From: Streptomyces luteolifulvus
GTDB lineage: Bacteria; Actinomycetota; Actinomycetes; Streptomycetales; Streptomycetaceae
Length of the DNA: 64,000 nucleotides
Direction of reading: 5' to 3'
Assembly: GCF_008806595.1 (NCBI RefSeq)
Contig: NZ_VZRB01000003.1
Coordinates: 124,001-188,000 of the forward strand
Position numbers and translations under genes: made by a program. Below are positions 52,015 to 61,121 of this stretch, in pieces (positions within the stretch are counted from its first letter, which is position 1; the number at the start of each line of letters is the position of its first letter). The notes beneath the pieces were generated by a model. That model was not told the DNA's origin and made no database searches. It saw only the letters and a list, made by a program, of their open reading frames with translations.

Positions 52015-53481
52015 GTGGCGGAGGAGCTTCCGGAGACCCCGGAGACTGCCGAAGAGGAGCCCATCAAGCAGCGCAAGAACGGCCTGTACCCGGGCGTGTC
52101 CGACGAGCTGGCCGAGAACATGAAGTCCGGCTGGGCCGACACGGAGCTGCGTGACCTGCAGCCGATCGCCCAGGTCGCGGAGACCGCCGCGAGGCGCTCC
52201 GCTCTGTCGGCGCGATTCCCGGGTGAGCGCCTCGTGATCCCCGCGGGCAACCTGAAGACGCGGTCGAACGACACCGACTACCCCTTCCGGGCGTCGGTCG
52301 AGTACGCGTACCTCACGGGCAACCAGGTCGAGGACGGCGTGCTCGTCCTGGAGCCCGTGACGGACGGCCACGAGGCGACGATCTACCTCCTGCCCCGCTC
52401 CGACCGTGAGAACGGCGAGTTCTGGCTGTCCGGCCAGGGCGAGCTGTGGGTCGGCCGCCGGCACTCGCTCACCGAGTCCGAGGCGCTGTACGGCATCGCG
52501 GCCGCCGATGTCCGCGAGCTCGCCGACAAGCTGCGCGAGGCGACCGGTCCGGTGCGTGTGGTGCGTGGCTACGACGCAGGCATCGAGGCCGCGCTGACCG
52601 ACAAGGTCACCGCCGAGCGCGACGAGGAGCTGCGCGTCGTCCTGTCCGAGGCGCGGCTGGTCAAGGACGAGTTCGAGATCGGCGAGCTGCAGAAGGCGGT
52701 CGACTCGACGGTGCGCGGTTTCGAGGACGTCGTGAAGGTCCTCGACAAGGCCGAGGCGACCTCCGAGCGCTACATCGAGGGCACCTTCTTCCTCCGCGCG
52801 CGCGTGGAGGGCAACGACGTCGGCTACGGCTCCATCTGCGCGGCCGGGCCGCACGCCTGCACGCTGCACTGGGTGCGCAACGACGGGCCCGTGCGGTCGG
52901 GTGATCTGCTGCTGCTCGACGCGGGCGTCGAGACACACACGTACTACACCGCGGACGTCACGCGCACGCTGCCGGTCAACGGGCGGTACAGCGAGATCCA
53001 GAAGAAGATCTACGACGCGGTGTACGAGGCGCAGGAGGCCGGTATCGCGGCCGTGAAGCCGGGGGCGAAGTACCGGGACTTCCATGACGCCTCGCAGCGG
53101 GTGCTCGCCGAGAAGCTCGTCGAGTGGGGGCTCGTCGAGGGGCCGGTGGAGCGGGTGCTGGAGCTCGGGCTGCAGCGGCGGTGGACGCTGCACGGGACGG
53201 GTCACATGCTGGGCATGGACGTCCATGACTGTGCCGCTGCGCGCGTGGAGTCGTACGTCGACGGCACGCTGGAGTCGGGCATGGTGCTGACCGTTGAGCC
53301 GGGGCTGTACTTCCAGGCCGACGATCTGACGGTGCCGGAGGAGTACCGGGGCATCGGGGTGCGGATCGAGGACGACATTCTCGTGACCGAGGACGGCCAT
53401 CGGAATCTGTCCGATGGACTGCCCCGACGGTCGGAAGAGGTCGAGGCGTGGATGGCTTCTCTGAAGGCGGCCGCGAGCTAG
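52015..53481 (+). CDS. pepP: Xaa-Pro aminopeptidase (aminopeptidase P)
   Basis: A 488-residue protein. GTG 52015 has GAGGAGG with proper spacing; ATG 52009 lies too close to it. The N-terminal AMP_N domain (about 30-210) contains FRASVEYAYLTGN. The catalytic pita-bread fold has metal ligands Asp in LLLDAGVETHTYYTADVTRT (two), His in HGTGHMLGMDVHD, Glu in TVEPGLYFQ and Glu in RIEDDILV. It removes the first residue from peptides with proline in second place. Cytoplasmic; no signal peptide. Confidence 0.92.
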   Translation: MAEELPETPETAEEEPIKQRKNGLYPGVSDELAENMKSGWADTELRDLQPIAQVAETAARRSALSARFPGERLVIPAGNLKTRSNDTDYPFRASVEYAYLTGNQVEDGVLVLEPVTDGHEATIYLLPRSDRENGEFWLSGQGELWVGRRHSLTESEALYGIAAADVRELADKLREATGPVRVVRGYDAGIEAALTDKVTAERDEELRVVLSEARLVKDEFEIGELQKAVDSTVRGFEDVVKVLDKAEATSERYIEGTFFLRARVEGNDVGYGSICAAGPHACTLHWVRNDGPVRSGDLLLLDAGVETHTYYTADVTRTLPVNGRYSEIQKKIYDAVYEAQEAGIAAVKPGAKYRDFHDASQRVLAEKLVEWGLVEGPVERVLELGLQRRWTLHGTGHMLGMDVHDCAAARVESYVDGTLESGMVLTVEPGLYFQADDLTVPEEYRGIGVRIEDDILVTEDGHRNLSDGLPRRSEEVEAWMASLKAAAS

Positions 53482-53501
53482 CCGGTCGTCCGGGGTCGTT
53501 C

Positions 53502-53534
53502 GTGGCCGGTCGCGCGGTTCCCCGTGCCCCTGAG
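53502..53534. repeat. Streptomyces dispersed intergenic repeat
   Basis: GGTCGCGCGGTTCCCCGTGC followed by CCCTGAG is a variant of a short sequence found between many Streptomyces genes (usually GTCGCGCAGTTCCCCGCGCC). It lies just after the pepP stop. Confidence 0.6.
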
Positions 53535-54887
53535 GGCGTCGGTGTCGACCTGCATCTGAAAGCCGACGTGGGTGAAGGGCGTCGCGTGGGGCTTGAGCGT
53601 GCCCTGCGTGACGCCGTGCGGGACGGGCGGCTGGCGCCCGGGGCGCGGTTGCCCGCGACTCGGCGGCTTGCGGCCGAGTTGGGGGTCTCGCGGGGGACCG
53701 TGAAGGCGGCGTACGACCAGTTGATCGCCGAGGGTTATCTGACGGCGCGGCAGGGGTCGGGCACCCTGGTCGCGCCGCTGCCCTCCGTCGACGCCGAGCC
53801 GCCCAGGGCCGCCGCACACGTGCGTGAGCCGCGTTTCGATCTGCGGCCGGGCAGTCCGGACGTCGGCACATTCCCGGTGGCGGCCTGGCTGCGGGCGCTG
53901 CGCCGTGCGATCGCCACGGCGCCCTCACTGGCGTACGACTACGGGGATCCGCGCGGCCGGATCGAGCTGCGGACGGCGCTGTCGGGGTATCTGGGGCGGG
54001 CGCGCGGGGTGATCGCTCCGCCGGAGCGGATCGTGATCACCTCGGGGTATGTGCAGGGGCTGGCGCTGCTCACGCGGGTGCTGGACGGCGCCGAGATCGC
54101 CATGGAGGATCCCGGGCTGCCCTTCCACCGGGAGGTCGTGCGGCGCAACGGAGGGGTGGTCGTGCCCGCGCCCGTCGACGAACGGGGCGTCCTGGTCGAG
54201 GGTCTGGGGGACGGGGCCGCCGTCGTCGTCACGCCCGCGCACCAGTACCCGACGGGCGTGACCCTGCACCCGGAGCGGCGGCGGGCGCTCACCGACTGGG
54301 CACGCGCGCGTGGCGGGCTGATCGTCGAGGACGACTACGACGGGGAGTTCCGCTACGACCGGCAGCCCGTCGGTGCCCTCCAGGGGATGGCGCCGGGGCA
54401 GGTCGCGTATCTGGGCACGGCTTCCAAGACGCTGGGTCCCGCGCTGCGGCTGGGCTGGATGGTGCTGCCGCCGCACCTGGTCGACGCGATCGCCGACGCC
54501 AAGCTGCACAGCGACCACCACACCGAGTCCGTCGGCCAGCTGGCGCTCGCCGAGCTGATCGGCAGCCATGCCTACGACCGCCATGTGCGCGCGTGCCGGC
54601 TGCGTTACCGGCGCCGCCGGGACCGGCTCCTGCTCCGGCTGGGACCGGGCCGGCGCGTCCAGGGGATCGCGGCGGGGCTGCACGCGCTGGTGGAGGTCGA
54701 CGACGAGACGGCGGTGCTGGCGCGGGCGGAGGCGGCAGGGCTCGCCGTCGGCCGGCTGGGCGACCACTGGCACACGCCGGGCGGCGGGGGGCGGCCGCAG
54801 GGGCTGGTCGTGGGGTACGGGACGCCTCGGGAGCGGGCGTATCCGGAGGCTCTGGAGGTGCTGGGGAAGGTGCTGGAGGAGGGCTGA
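53502..54887 (+). CDS. MocR-family (GntR HTH plus aminotransferase fold) regulator
   Basis: About 461 residues from GTG 53502; this start lies in a dispersed repeat, so GTG 53568 is also possible. The winged helix is LERALRDAVRDGRLAPGARL, ELGVSRGTVKAAYDQLIAEG and YLTARQGSGT. The PLP-binding aminotransferase-like part has IVEDDYDGEFRYDR and the Lys in LGTASKTLGPALRLGW. MocR proteins use PLP as ligand. The gene next downstream is an MFS transporter whose promoter holds two copies of ATTGGGCC, a likely target. Confidence 0.88.
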   Translation: MAGRAVPRAPEGVGVDLHLKADVGEGRRVGLERALRDAVRDGRLAPGARLPATRRLAAELGVSRGTVKAAYDQLIAEGYLTARQGSGTLVAPLPSVDAEPPRAAAHVREPRFDLRPGSPDVGTFPVAAWLRALRRAIATAPSLAYDYGDPRGRIELRTALSGYLGRARGVIAPPERIVITSGYVQGLALLTRVLDGAEIAMEDPGLPFHREVVRRNGGVVVPAPVDERGVLVEGLGDGAAVVVTPAHQYPTGVTLHPERRRALTDWARARGGLIVEDDYDGEFRYDRQPVGALQGMAPGQVAYLGTASKTLGPALRLGWMVLPPHLVDAIADAKLHSDHHTESVGQLALAELIGSHAYDRHVRACRLRYRRRRDRLLLRLGPGRRVQGIAAGLHALVEVDDETAVLARAEAAGLAVGRLGDHWHTPGGGGRPQGLVVGYGTPRERAYPEALEVLGKVLEEG

Positions 54888-54923
54888 CCCCGGCGTGACG
54901 CCGCCGCCGGCACCCGCGGCCGG

Positions 54924-54955
54924 ATTGGGCCAAGAAGTGGTTCGCCCATTGGGCC
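54924..54955. promoter_or_regulatory. Tandem operator of the MocR regulator
   Basis: ATTGGGCC at 54924-54931 and again at 54948-54955, exactly 24 bases apart, with AGTGGTTCGCCC between. The second copy overlaps the likely -35 region of the MFS gene (TAGCGT as -10 near 54,980). MocR dimers bind such direct repeats. Confidence 0.7.
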
Positions 54956-54991
54956 TGTCGAGGGGTCCGCCGTGCTTCTAGCGTCGATGGC

Positions 54992-56221
54992 ATGAAGAAC
55001 TCGCTCGTCCCTCCCGCGGGCCCGCAACGCGTCCTGGCGCTGGCCCAGTTGGCCAACTCCGTAGGCGACGGTGCCTACTACGTGACGTCGGCGCTGTACT
55101 TCACCCGGATCGTCGGGCTCGACCCCGCGCGCGTGGGGCTCGGGCTGACGCTCGCCTGGGCGGTCGGCTCGCTGGTGGGCGTGCCGCTGGGACGGCTCGC
55201 GGACCGGCGCGGGCCGCGCGGCACGGCGGTGCTGCTGGCGCTGGCCACCGGTCTCGCGGTGGCGTCCTTCCTGGTCGTGCGGGGCTTCGTGCCCTTCGTG
55301 GCGGCGGCCTGCGCCTACGCATCCGCCCAGTCGGGGCTGGCCGCGGCCCGGCAGGCGCTGCTCGCCGGGCTCGTGTCCGCCGGGGAGCGGACCGGGCTGC
55401 TCGCGCATCTGCAGTCGACGCTCAACGCCGGTCTGGCCGTGGGCGCCGGGCTGGGCGGGCTGGCGCTGCACGCCGGGACGCAGGCGGCGTATCTCGGGGT
55501 GTTCGCGCTGGACGCGGTGAGTTTCCTGGTGTGTGCGGGAACCCTGCTGCGGCTGCCCCCGGTGGCGCCGGCCGCTTCGCGGAAGGTGCGCGGCCTCGGT
55601 GTCCTGCGCGACCGGCCGTACGCCCTCGTCACGCTGCTCAACACCGTCCTGCTGCTGCGGATGCCGCTGCTCAGCCTCGGGCTGCCGCTGTGGATCGCGG
55701 AGCGCACCGACGCGCCGGCCTGGCTGGTGTCGGCGCTGTTCGTGCTCAACACCGGGGCCGTGATGGTCTTCCAGGTCCCCATGGCGCGCGGGGTCACCGG
55801 TCTCGCGCCGGCCACGCGCGCGGTGCGGCGGTCGGGGTGGGTGATGCTCGCGGCGTGCGCGGTGTTCGCGCTGTCGGCGGGAGCCTCGCCGGGGGTGGCC
55901 GTGGCCGCCCTGGTGGCGGGCGCGGTGCTGCAGGTGGCCGCCGAGATGGGGCAGTCGGCGGGCTCGTGGCAGCTGTCCTTCGACCTGGCCCCGGCCGACC
56001 GGGTCGGCGAGTACCAGGGTTTCTTCGGGACGGGCGTCACGGTGGCCCGCACCCTCGGCCCGCTCGTCCTGACCACGCTGCTGGTGGAGTGGGGGACGCC
56101 GGGCTGGCTGCTGCTGGGCGGGGCGACGCTCGCGGCCTCGTACGCGATCGGTCCGGCGGCGCGGAAGGCGGCGGCCGGCAGGACCGGGCAGGAGAGCAGG
56201 CAGCCCGTGCCCGTGAACTGA
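54992..56221 (+). CDS. MFS transporter
   Basis: A 409-residue protein from ATG 54992 with about 12 hydrophobic segments. The loop between helices 2 and 3 has GRLADRRGPRGTAV, the MFS signature. Helical halves are joined by a basic loop near residue 190-205 (SRKVRGLGVLRDRPYAL). Probably an exporter under control of the MocR protein; substrate unknown. Confidence 0.9.
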   Translation: MKNSLVPPAGPQRVLALAQLANSVGDGAYYVTSALYFTRIVGLDPARVGLGLTLAWAVGSLVGVPLGRLADRRGPRGTAVLLALATGLAVASFLVVRGFVPFVAAACAYASAQSGLAAARQALLAGLVSAGERTGLLAHLQSTLNAGLAVGAGLGGLALHAGTQAAYLGVFALDAVSFLVCAGTLLRLPPVAPAASRKVRGLGVLRDRPYALVTLLNTVLLLRMPLLSLGLPLWIAERTDAPAWLVSALFVLNTGAVMVFQVPMARGVTGLAPATRAVRRSGWVMLAACAVFALSAGASPGVAVAALVAGAVLQVAAEMGQSAGSWQLSFDLAPADRVGEYQGFFGTGVTVARTLGPLVLTTLLVEWGTPGWLLLGGATLAASYAIGPAARKAAAGRTGQESRQPVPVN

Positions 56222-56430
56222 CCGTCACCGTCAGCGAGTCCAGGAGCGGCCCGCCCGCCGGCAGCCCCGCGCAGGCTGAGAGAGCTGCGCAGGCTCAACT
56301 CCCCTGTTCGGCCCGTGCTTTCATCTCGTCCGATGAACACATGGCCCCGGACGGGGGACAGGGCCTCATCCGATGGGGCCATGTCAGGGAAAGGGCGTAC
56401 CACCGGCGCGCGCGGTCGCGTTGGAGGTAC

Positions 56431-56655
56431 ATGGATTGCACCCTCACCACCGGGCGTCTCCTCCTCGACGGCGCGGACCAGCAGGCGTCGTACGGCGAAC
56501 CCCTCGGGCCGTCCCGGGCGGATCCGCCCATCTACGCGGCCCTCGTACGGCAGTGGCGGGCCGGGGGCCGGATGTTCCCGGGCGCGCGGGACCCGCAGTG
56601 GACCGTTCTGACCTCCGTCAGCCCCGTCGTGATCAGCCGGTACTGGCACGCATGA
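56431..56655 (+). CDS. Small conserved hypothetical protein
   Basis: A 74-residue protein from ATG 56431 with TTGGAGG three bases upstream. It reads DCTLTTGRLLLDGADQQASY, DPPIYAALVRQWRAGGRMFP and DPQWTVLTSVSPVVISRYWH. Codon use and the ribosome site look genuine. No domain recognised. Confidence 0.6.
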   Translation: MDCTLTTGRLLLDGADQQASYGEPLGPSRADPPIYAALVRQWRAGGRMFPGARDPQWTVLTSVSPVVISRYWHA

Positions 56656-56680
56656 GCCGGCCCTCCTGGTGTGCGCGCCC

Positions 56681-57202
56681 TCAGCCGGGCCTGCCGCCGC
56701 TGTGGACGCGGGGGCGTTCGGCCGGTTCCCCACACGTGGGGCAGCGCCGCCTCGCGCCGCCGTGCTCGGCGAGGCGCCCCATCCCCAGTTGCAGGGCCAG
56801 TTCGACGGCGGCGGGAACGAACAGCGCGCCGGTGCCGTCGGGCGGGACCAGCCAGCACAGCCGTCCCGCGGCCCGGTGCGGTGCGGGCACCGCGATCCAC
56901 GCGCCCTGGCCGGCATACCGGATGCCCGTGCCGATCCAGCGGCCCTCGGGATCCGGCGGGAGGAAGAAGGCCACCCGGCGGGCCGCGGTGTCGACGAGCA
57001 CGGGCCCGGGCGCCTGCGGAAGGCACAACAGGGCGTCGAGGGTCTGCCTGCCCAGGTCCTCCGGCACGCTCAGGACGTCCCAGAACCGCCCGCAGGCGAG
57101 CACCGCGATCCCGGACTCTCCGTGCCACTGCCGCTTGCAGGAGCGGGGGTCGGTCGCGGCGGCGGCCAGCCACTCGACGGCCGGTCTGGTCTGTCTTCCC
57201 AT
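56681..57202 (-). CDS. Hypothetical protein with C-terminal zinc-ribbon-like end
   Basis: A 173-residue protein from ATG 57202 (GGGAGAG upstream). It begins with a helical part and GIAVLACGRFWDVLSVPEDL. The middle holds VAFFLPPDPEGRWIGTGIRY and LCWLVPPDGTGALFVPAAVE. It ends RRCPTCGEPAERPRVH, half a zinc ribbon. This pattern recalls small Streptomyces proteins related to prim-pol N-terminal domains, but I cannot prove it. Function unknown. Confidence 0.65.
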   Translation of the reverse strand: MGRQTRPAVEWLAAAATDPRSCKRQWHGESGIAVLACGRFWDVLSVPEDLGRQTLDALLCLPQAPGPVLVDTAARRVAFFLPPDPEGRWIGTGIRYAGQGAWIAVPAPHRAAGRLCWLVPPDGTGALFVPAAVELALQLGMGRLAEHGGARRRCPTCGEPAERPRVHSGGRPG

Positions 57203-57348
57203 GGCTCTCCCTCGCGCTCGACGGCCCCGAACGGCCAGGGCGGGACCCGAGCGCGGAACGCAAGGATGTGCGAATTTCCGGTGATCTGACCCGATTCGGC
57301 TTGCCCATGCTGGTAGATATTTCTGTGCACCGGAAGGGGTGGCGCACC

Positions 57349-57552
57349 ATGGCGTTTTACGGTGGCGAACCGCGCCGTCGCCCGCCCGCACTCAGGGCAT
57401 GGCTCGTCCGCCTGCGCCAGGAGGGCGGCTGGGGCGCGCGCATCACGGGGCGCGACCCCCTGACGTCGCTGGTGCAGACCGCGCAGCGGCTCGACTACGG
57501 AGCCGGCGCGCGCCCTACACCGCCATCAGAGGGGCGTCTTCCCTCCACTTGA
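57349..57552 (+). CDS. Possible small basic protein
   Basis: A 67-residue frame from ATG 57349 with GGAAGGGG upstream. The first 50 residues are basic and regular (RRRPPALRAWLVRLRQEGGW). The last 12 codons overlap the end of the antisense ATP-binding gene, so the protein may be spurious or slightly misplaced. Confidence 0.4.
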   Translation: MAFYGGEPRRRPPALRAWLVRLRQEGGWGARITGRDPLTSLVQTAQRLDYGAGARPTPPSEGRLPST

Positions 57553-57961
57553 GCATCTTGTCGAAGCTCACCACCGCACCACCGCAGCCCGGCTCGCTGC
57601 CGATGTGCACATGGTCGGCGAGTTCCTCGATGAGACAGAGCCCGCGGCCGTGCTCGGCCTCGCCGGGCGCGGGGCGCACGGCCTGAACGCGGGCGAAACC
57701 GGGGCCCGAGTCGGCGACCTCGATGCGACACATCTCGCCGTCGAGATAGGCGGTGACGCGATACGCCTCCGAGGAGCCGCCGTGCCCGGCGCTCCCTCCG
57801 TGTTCGACGGCGTTGGCGCAGGCCTCGCTGAGGGCGACGGACAGGTCGTACGACACGTCCGGGTCGACGCCCGCCGTCTCCATCGTGCCGAGCAGCAGCC
57901 GCCGGGCGAGCGGAACGCTCGCAGCCTCACGCCGGAGATGGAGTGACCACCAGATGCTCAT
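57515..57961 (-). CDS. RsbW-like ATP-binding protein (anti-sigma kinase type)
   Basis: A 148-residue protein from ATG 57961. The N box is ALSEACANAVEHGG, G1 is VADSGPGFA and G2 is EHGRGLCLIEELADHVHIG. It is a stand-alone HATPase_c2 domain. Family members phosphorylate anti-anti-sigma proteins or bind sigma factors. No partner gene is adjacent. Confidence 0.85.
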   Translation of the reverse strand: MSIWWSLHLRREAASVPLARRLLLGTMETAGVDPDVSYDLSVALSEACANAVEHGGSAGHGGSSEAYRVTAYLDGEMCRIEVADSGPGFARVQAVRPAPGEAEHGRGLCLIEELADHVHIGSEPGCGGAVVSFDKMLKWREDAPLMAV

Positions 57962-58182
57962 GCTCCAGCCTCCAGGCCGCGGCTCGACATACCGTTACGT
58001 ATTGCCGCCCATGGCGGGGTATAAGCACACGGTTGACGTGATGCCGCCCATACGGCGGATGCGCCGGGGACGCTCAGGGTGTATGTGGGGCGACTGATAC
58101 CAGAGGGTGTCCTTCCGGTCGTACGGCATCTTGCGGACCTGCCGTACGGCGCCTTTGGGGCCAGTGCGATGATGAGCGCGCC

Positions 58183-58953
58183 ATGACTGCCCCCCACTCA
58201 TGCACGGCACGTTGCGGAAACGATCTCCGGGTCCTGCGGGCCGCGGTGTTCGCCGCGGTCTGTGTCGTGCTGGCCGCGGCCGGTCATACGCTCGCGTCCT
58301 GCGCCACCGTTCCGCTGTGGACGCTGGGCGCGGGATTCCTGGGGATCGTTCTGGTGGTGGCGCCGTTCGCCGGACGGGCACGCTCGCTGCCCGGGATCGC
58401 CGCGCTGCTCGCGCTCGGCCAGACCGTGCTGCACACGCTGTTCGGGCTGGGCCAGCAAGGTACGGCGGCCATGGCGTCCGGTGCGACGTCCAGGGGCTCC
58501 ATGGGCTCGATGGGCTCCATGCATTCCGGGGGCGTCCATCCAGGCACGGGCGGCGGGCACGGCTCCCTGCACCACGCGGCGGACGCCCTGTCCGCCTCCC
58601 CGGGCTCCCCCGTGTCGCTGCTGCCCTCCCTGCCGATGCTGCTCGGCCACGTCCTCGCGGCACTCGCCGCCGGATGGCTGCTGCGGCGCGGGGATCTGGC
58701 CCTGCTGCGGCTGCTCGAACTCTCGGCCCGGTCGGCCCATTCGCTCACCGAGGGAGCGCTCGTACGGTCCCTGCGCGGTGCGTTCGCCCTGGTGTGCGCC
58801 CTGCGTGCCGGGCTCCCGGGCGGGCTGCGGCCCGGTCCGCGCCTGCCGCGCACCGCTCTGCTCGCACCGCCAAGGCTCCGCACGACCGCACTCCAGCACA
58901 CGGTGATCAGGCGCGGCCCGCCGTCGGCCGCCGCTCTCGACCTCGCCGCCTGA
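58183..58953 (+). CDS. Membrane protein with Met/His-rich loop, copper-cluster associated
   Basis: A 256-residue protein from ATG 58183 with four or five membrane spans (about 17-38, 47-62, 70-85, 150-172). Between spans three and four lies a 50-residue loop of GSM repeats and His (RGSMGSMGSMHSGGVHPGTG, GGHGSLHHAADAL), a good copper-binding candidate. The C-terminal 80 residues are basic. It precedes YcnI, Sco and ECuC on the same strand by 190 bases. Probably a copper handling or sensing membrane protein; no family name recognised. Confidence 0.7.
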   Translation: MTAPHSCTARCGNDLRVLRAAVFAAVCVVLAAAGHTLASCATVPLWTLGAGFLGIVLVVAPFAGRARSLPGIAALLALGQTVLHTLFGLGQQGTAAMASGATSRGSMGSMGSMHSGGVHPGTGGGHGSLHHAADALSASPGSPVSLLPSLPMLLGHVLAALAAGWLLRRGDLALLRLLELSARSAHSLTEGALVRSLRGAFALVCALRAGLPGGLRPGPRLPRTALLAPPRLRTTALQHTVIRRGPPSAAALDLAA

Positions 58954-59142
58954 CACGACCGGCGCTCCACGCGAACCCGCCTGGAGAGGGCCGCCGTCGT
59001 GCGGCACGCGCGTGTGCACCTGTCCCGATCGCCTGACCGCGACCGCAGAATCGCGACCGCTTCCACGTGATCGGTGACGCCCGTGCCCGCGCACCCCTCT
59101 TCATCACCGGTACGTCTCACAACTCAACGCGGAGTGCTCTTC

Positions 59143-59883
59143 ATGAAGGCTTCTCGCCTCGCCGCCGTCGGCGCCGTCGCCGCCGCCACCGTCGTCGTCC
59201 TGTCCTCGCCCGCTCTCGCGCATGTCTCCGTGCAGCCCGAGGGCACGGCCGCCAAGGGCGGATACGCGGTCGTCGACTTCAAGGTCCCCAACGAGCGCGA
59301 CGACGCCTCGACCACCAAGCTCGAGGTCACCTTCCCGACCGACCACCCGCTCGCCTCCGCAATGCCGGAGCCGATCAGCGGCTGGACCGTCAAGGTCACC
59401 AAGTCCAAGCTCGACAAGCCGATCGAGCTGCACGGCGAGAAGATCGACGAGGCCGTCTCCAAGATCACCTGGACCGCCACCGGCAAGGGCGTCGAGCCCG
59501 GCTACTTCCAGAAGTTCCCGGTCTCCGTCGGCACGCTGCCCGAGGACACCGACGAACTCGTCTTCAAGGCACTCCAGACGTACTCCAACAACGAGGTCGT
59601 GCGCTGGATCGAGGTGCAGCGGGACGGCCAGGAGAAGCCCGAGAACCCGGCCCCGGTGCTCGCGCTGTCCGCCGCCTCCGAGGAAGGGCACCACGGCTCC
59701 TCGGCCGAGGACAGCGACGACGACGCCAAGGCCGTCAAGAACACCGCCGCCGACACCTCGGGCTCCGCCTCCGCCGACAGCAGCGACACCACCGCCCGCG
59801 TCCTGGGCGTGGTGGGCATCGTCGTCGGCCTGGTGGGTGTGGCGTACGGAGTGCTCGCCGGCCGTCGGCGCACCGACGCCTGA
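59143..59883 (+). CDS. YcnI-type (DUF1775) copper-binding membrane protein
   Basis: A 246-residue protein from ATG 59143. The signal peptide ends ALA, and the mature chain starts HVSVQPEGTAAKGGYAVVDF, with the N-terminal His and nearby Glu and Trp (SGWTVKV) known to bind copper in YcnI. A disordered acidic linker with HHG follows (about 185-225). It ends in one membrane span and RRRTDA. In many bacteria it lies with Sco and CopCD, as here. Confidence 0.88.
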   Translation: MKASRLAAVGAVAAATVVVLSSPALAHVSVQPEGTAAKGGYAVVDFKVPNERDDASTTKLEVTFPTDHPLASAMPEPISGWTVKVTKSKLDKPIELHGEKIDEAVSKITWTATGKGVEPGYFQKFPVSVGTLPEDTDELVFKALQTYSNNEVVRWIEVQRDGQEKPENPAPVLALSAASEEGHHGSSAEDSDDDAKAVKNTAADTSGSASADSSDTTARVLGVVGIVVGLVGVAYGVLAGRRRTDA

Positions 59884-59993
59884 GGTCCGCTCGACCGCGG
59901 CACGCGCCCGGGGCCGTACCTCGTCGGAGCACCTTTCGACGAGCCGTGCGACCCCGGCGCGGGCCGGAGTTCTTCCATCTGGGACATTTTTCT

Positions 59994-60647
59994 ATGCGCA
60001 AGAAGACGTTCGCCGCGGCCGCGCTGCTCGCCGCCGCCACCCTGACCCTCTCCGCCTGCGGCAGCGGCGACGACGGCAACTCGCCCGTCGCCGTGGTCTC
60101 CGAGGAGTCCGGCTCCCAGAAGGCGGCCACCGTGCTCGACCAGCCCTTCGAGAAGCCGGACCTCGTCCTCACCGACACCCATGGCAAGAAGTACGACCTC
60201 CGCAAGGAGACGGCGGGCAAGCCGACACTCGTCTACTTCGGCTACACCCACTGCCCCGACATCTGCCCGCTGACGATGAACAACCTCGCCGTCGCCAAGA
60301 AACAACTGCCCAAGTCCGAGCAGGACCAGCTGCGCATCGTGTTCGTCACCACCGACCCCGCCCGGGACACCTCGACCGAGCTCGGCAAGTGGATCAAGGG
60401 AATCGACAGCGAGATCGTCGGCCTGACCGGCGACTTCGCCACCATCCAGGCCGGCGCCCGCACGCTCGGCATCTCCATCGAGCCCACGCACAAGGACAAG
60501 AACGGCAAGCTTGTCTCCGTGCACGGCACCCAGGTCATCGCCTTCTCCCCGAAGACCGACGGCGGCTACCTCCTCTACAACGAGGACACCAGCGTCGACG
60601 CCTACACCAAGGACCTCCCCAAGATCATCAAGGGGGAGAATCCATGA
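59994..60647 (+). CDS. sco: Sco (SCO1/SenC) copper chaperone lipoprotein
   Basis: A 217-residue protein from ATG 59994. The lipobox is LSACGS at residue 21. The thioredoxin fold carries the copper site YTHCPDICPLTM (two Cys) and the His in SVHGTQVIAF. Sco delivers copper to the CuA site of cytochrome c oxidase and, in S. lividans, is needed for development at low copper. It is coupled by ATGA overlap to the next gene, its supplier. Confidence 0.92.
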   Translation: MRKKTFAAAALLAAATLTLSACGSGDDGNSPVAVVSEESGSQKAATVLDQPFEKPDLVLTDTHGKKYDLRKETAGKPTLVYFGYTHCPDICPLTMNNLAVAKKQLPKSEQDQLRIVFVTTDPARDTSTELGKWIKGIDSEIVGLTGDFATIQAGARTLGISIEPTHKDKNGKLVSVHGTQVIAFSPKTDGGYLLYNEDTSVDAYTKDLPKIIKGENP

Positions 60648-61108
60648 GGCGGACCGCCCTCGCCGCGACGGCCGTGGCGGGTGCCCTGACCCTCGCGGGC
60701 TGCGGCGCGGACGGCTCCGGCGCCTCTGACGGCAAAGCCGGCATCTCCGTCGGCTCCGCCTACATGCCCCAGCCCGTCTCGGACTCCATGGCCGCCGGCT
60801 TTCTGACGATCGTCAACGACAGCGGCACCAAGGACGAGCTGACCTCCGTCACCAGCGACATCGCGGGCGAGGTCACCGTCCACCGGACGACCGGCGGCAC
60901 CATGGAGGAGGTCCGGAACCTCGCCGTACCCGCCCAGGGCCGACTCGTCTTCGAAAGCGGTGGCAACCACCTGATGTTCGAGAACCTGAAGCGGGCACCG
61001 AAGCAGGGCCAGACGGTCTCCGTCGAGCTGCACTTCGCCGAATCGGACCCGGTCGTCGTCACGATGCCGGTGAAACCGGCGACCTACACGCCGAAGACCG
61101 GGCACTGA
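60644..61108 (+). CDS. ecuC: PCu(A)C-type extracellular copper chaperone (ECuC) lipoprotein
   Basis: A 154-residue protein from ATG 60644. The lipobox is LTLAGCGAD. The copper-binding residues follow the DUF461 pattern: AYMPQPVSDSMAAGFLTIVN, VTVHRTTGGTMEEV and GGNHLMFENLK. In S. lividans ECuC hands copper to Sco. Order and coupling match that pathway. Confidence 0.9.
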   Translation: MRRTALAATAVAGALTLAGCGADGSGASDGKAGISVGSAYMPQPVSDSMAAGFLTIVNDSGTKDELTSVTSDIAGEVTVHRTTGGTMEEVRNLAVPAQGRLVFESGGNHLMFENLKRAPKQGQTVSVELHFAESDPVVVTMPVKPATYTPKTGH

Positions 61109-61121
61109 GGGAGACAGCACC

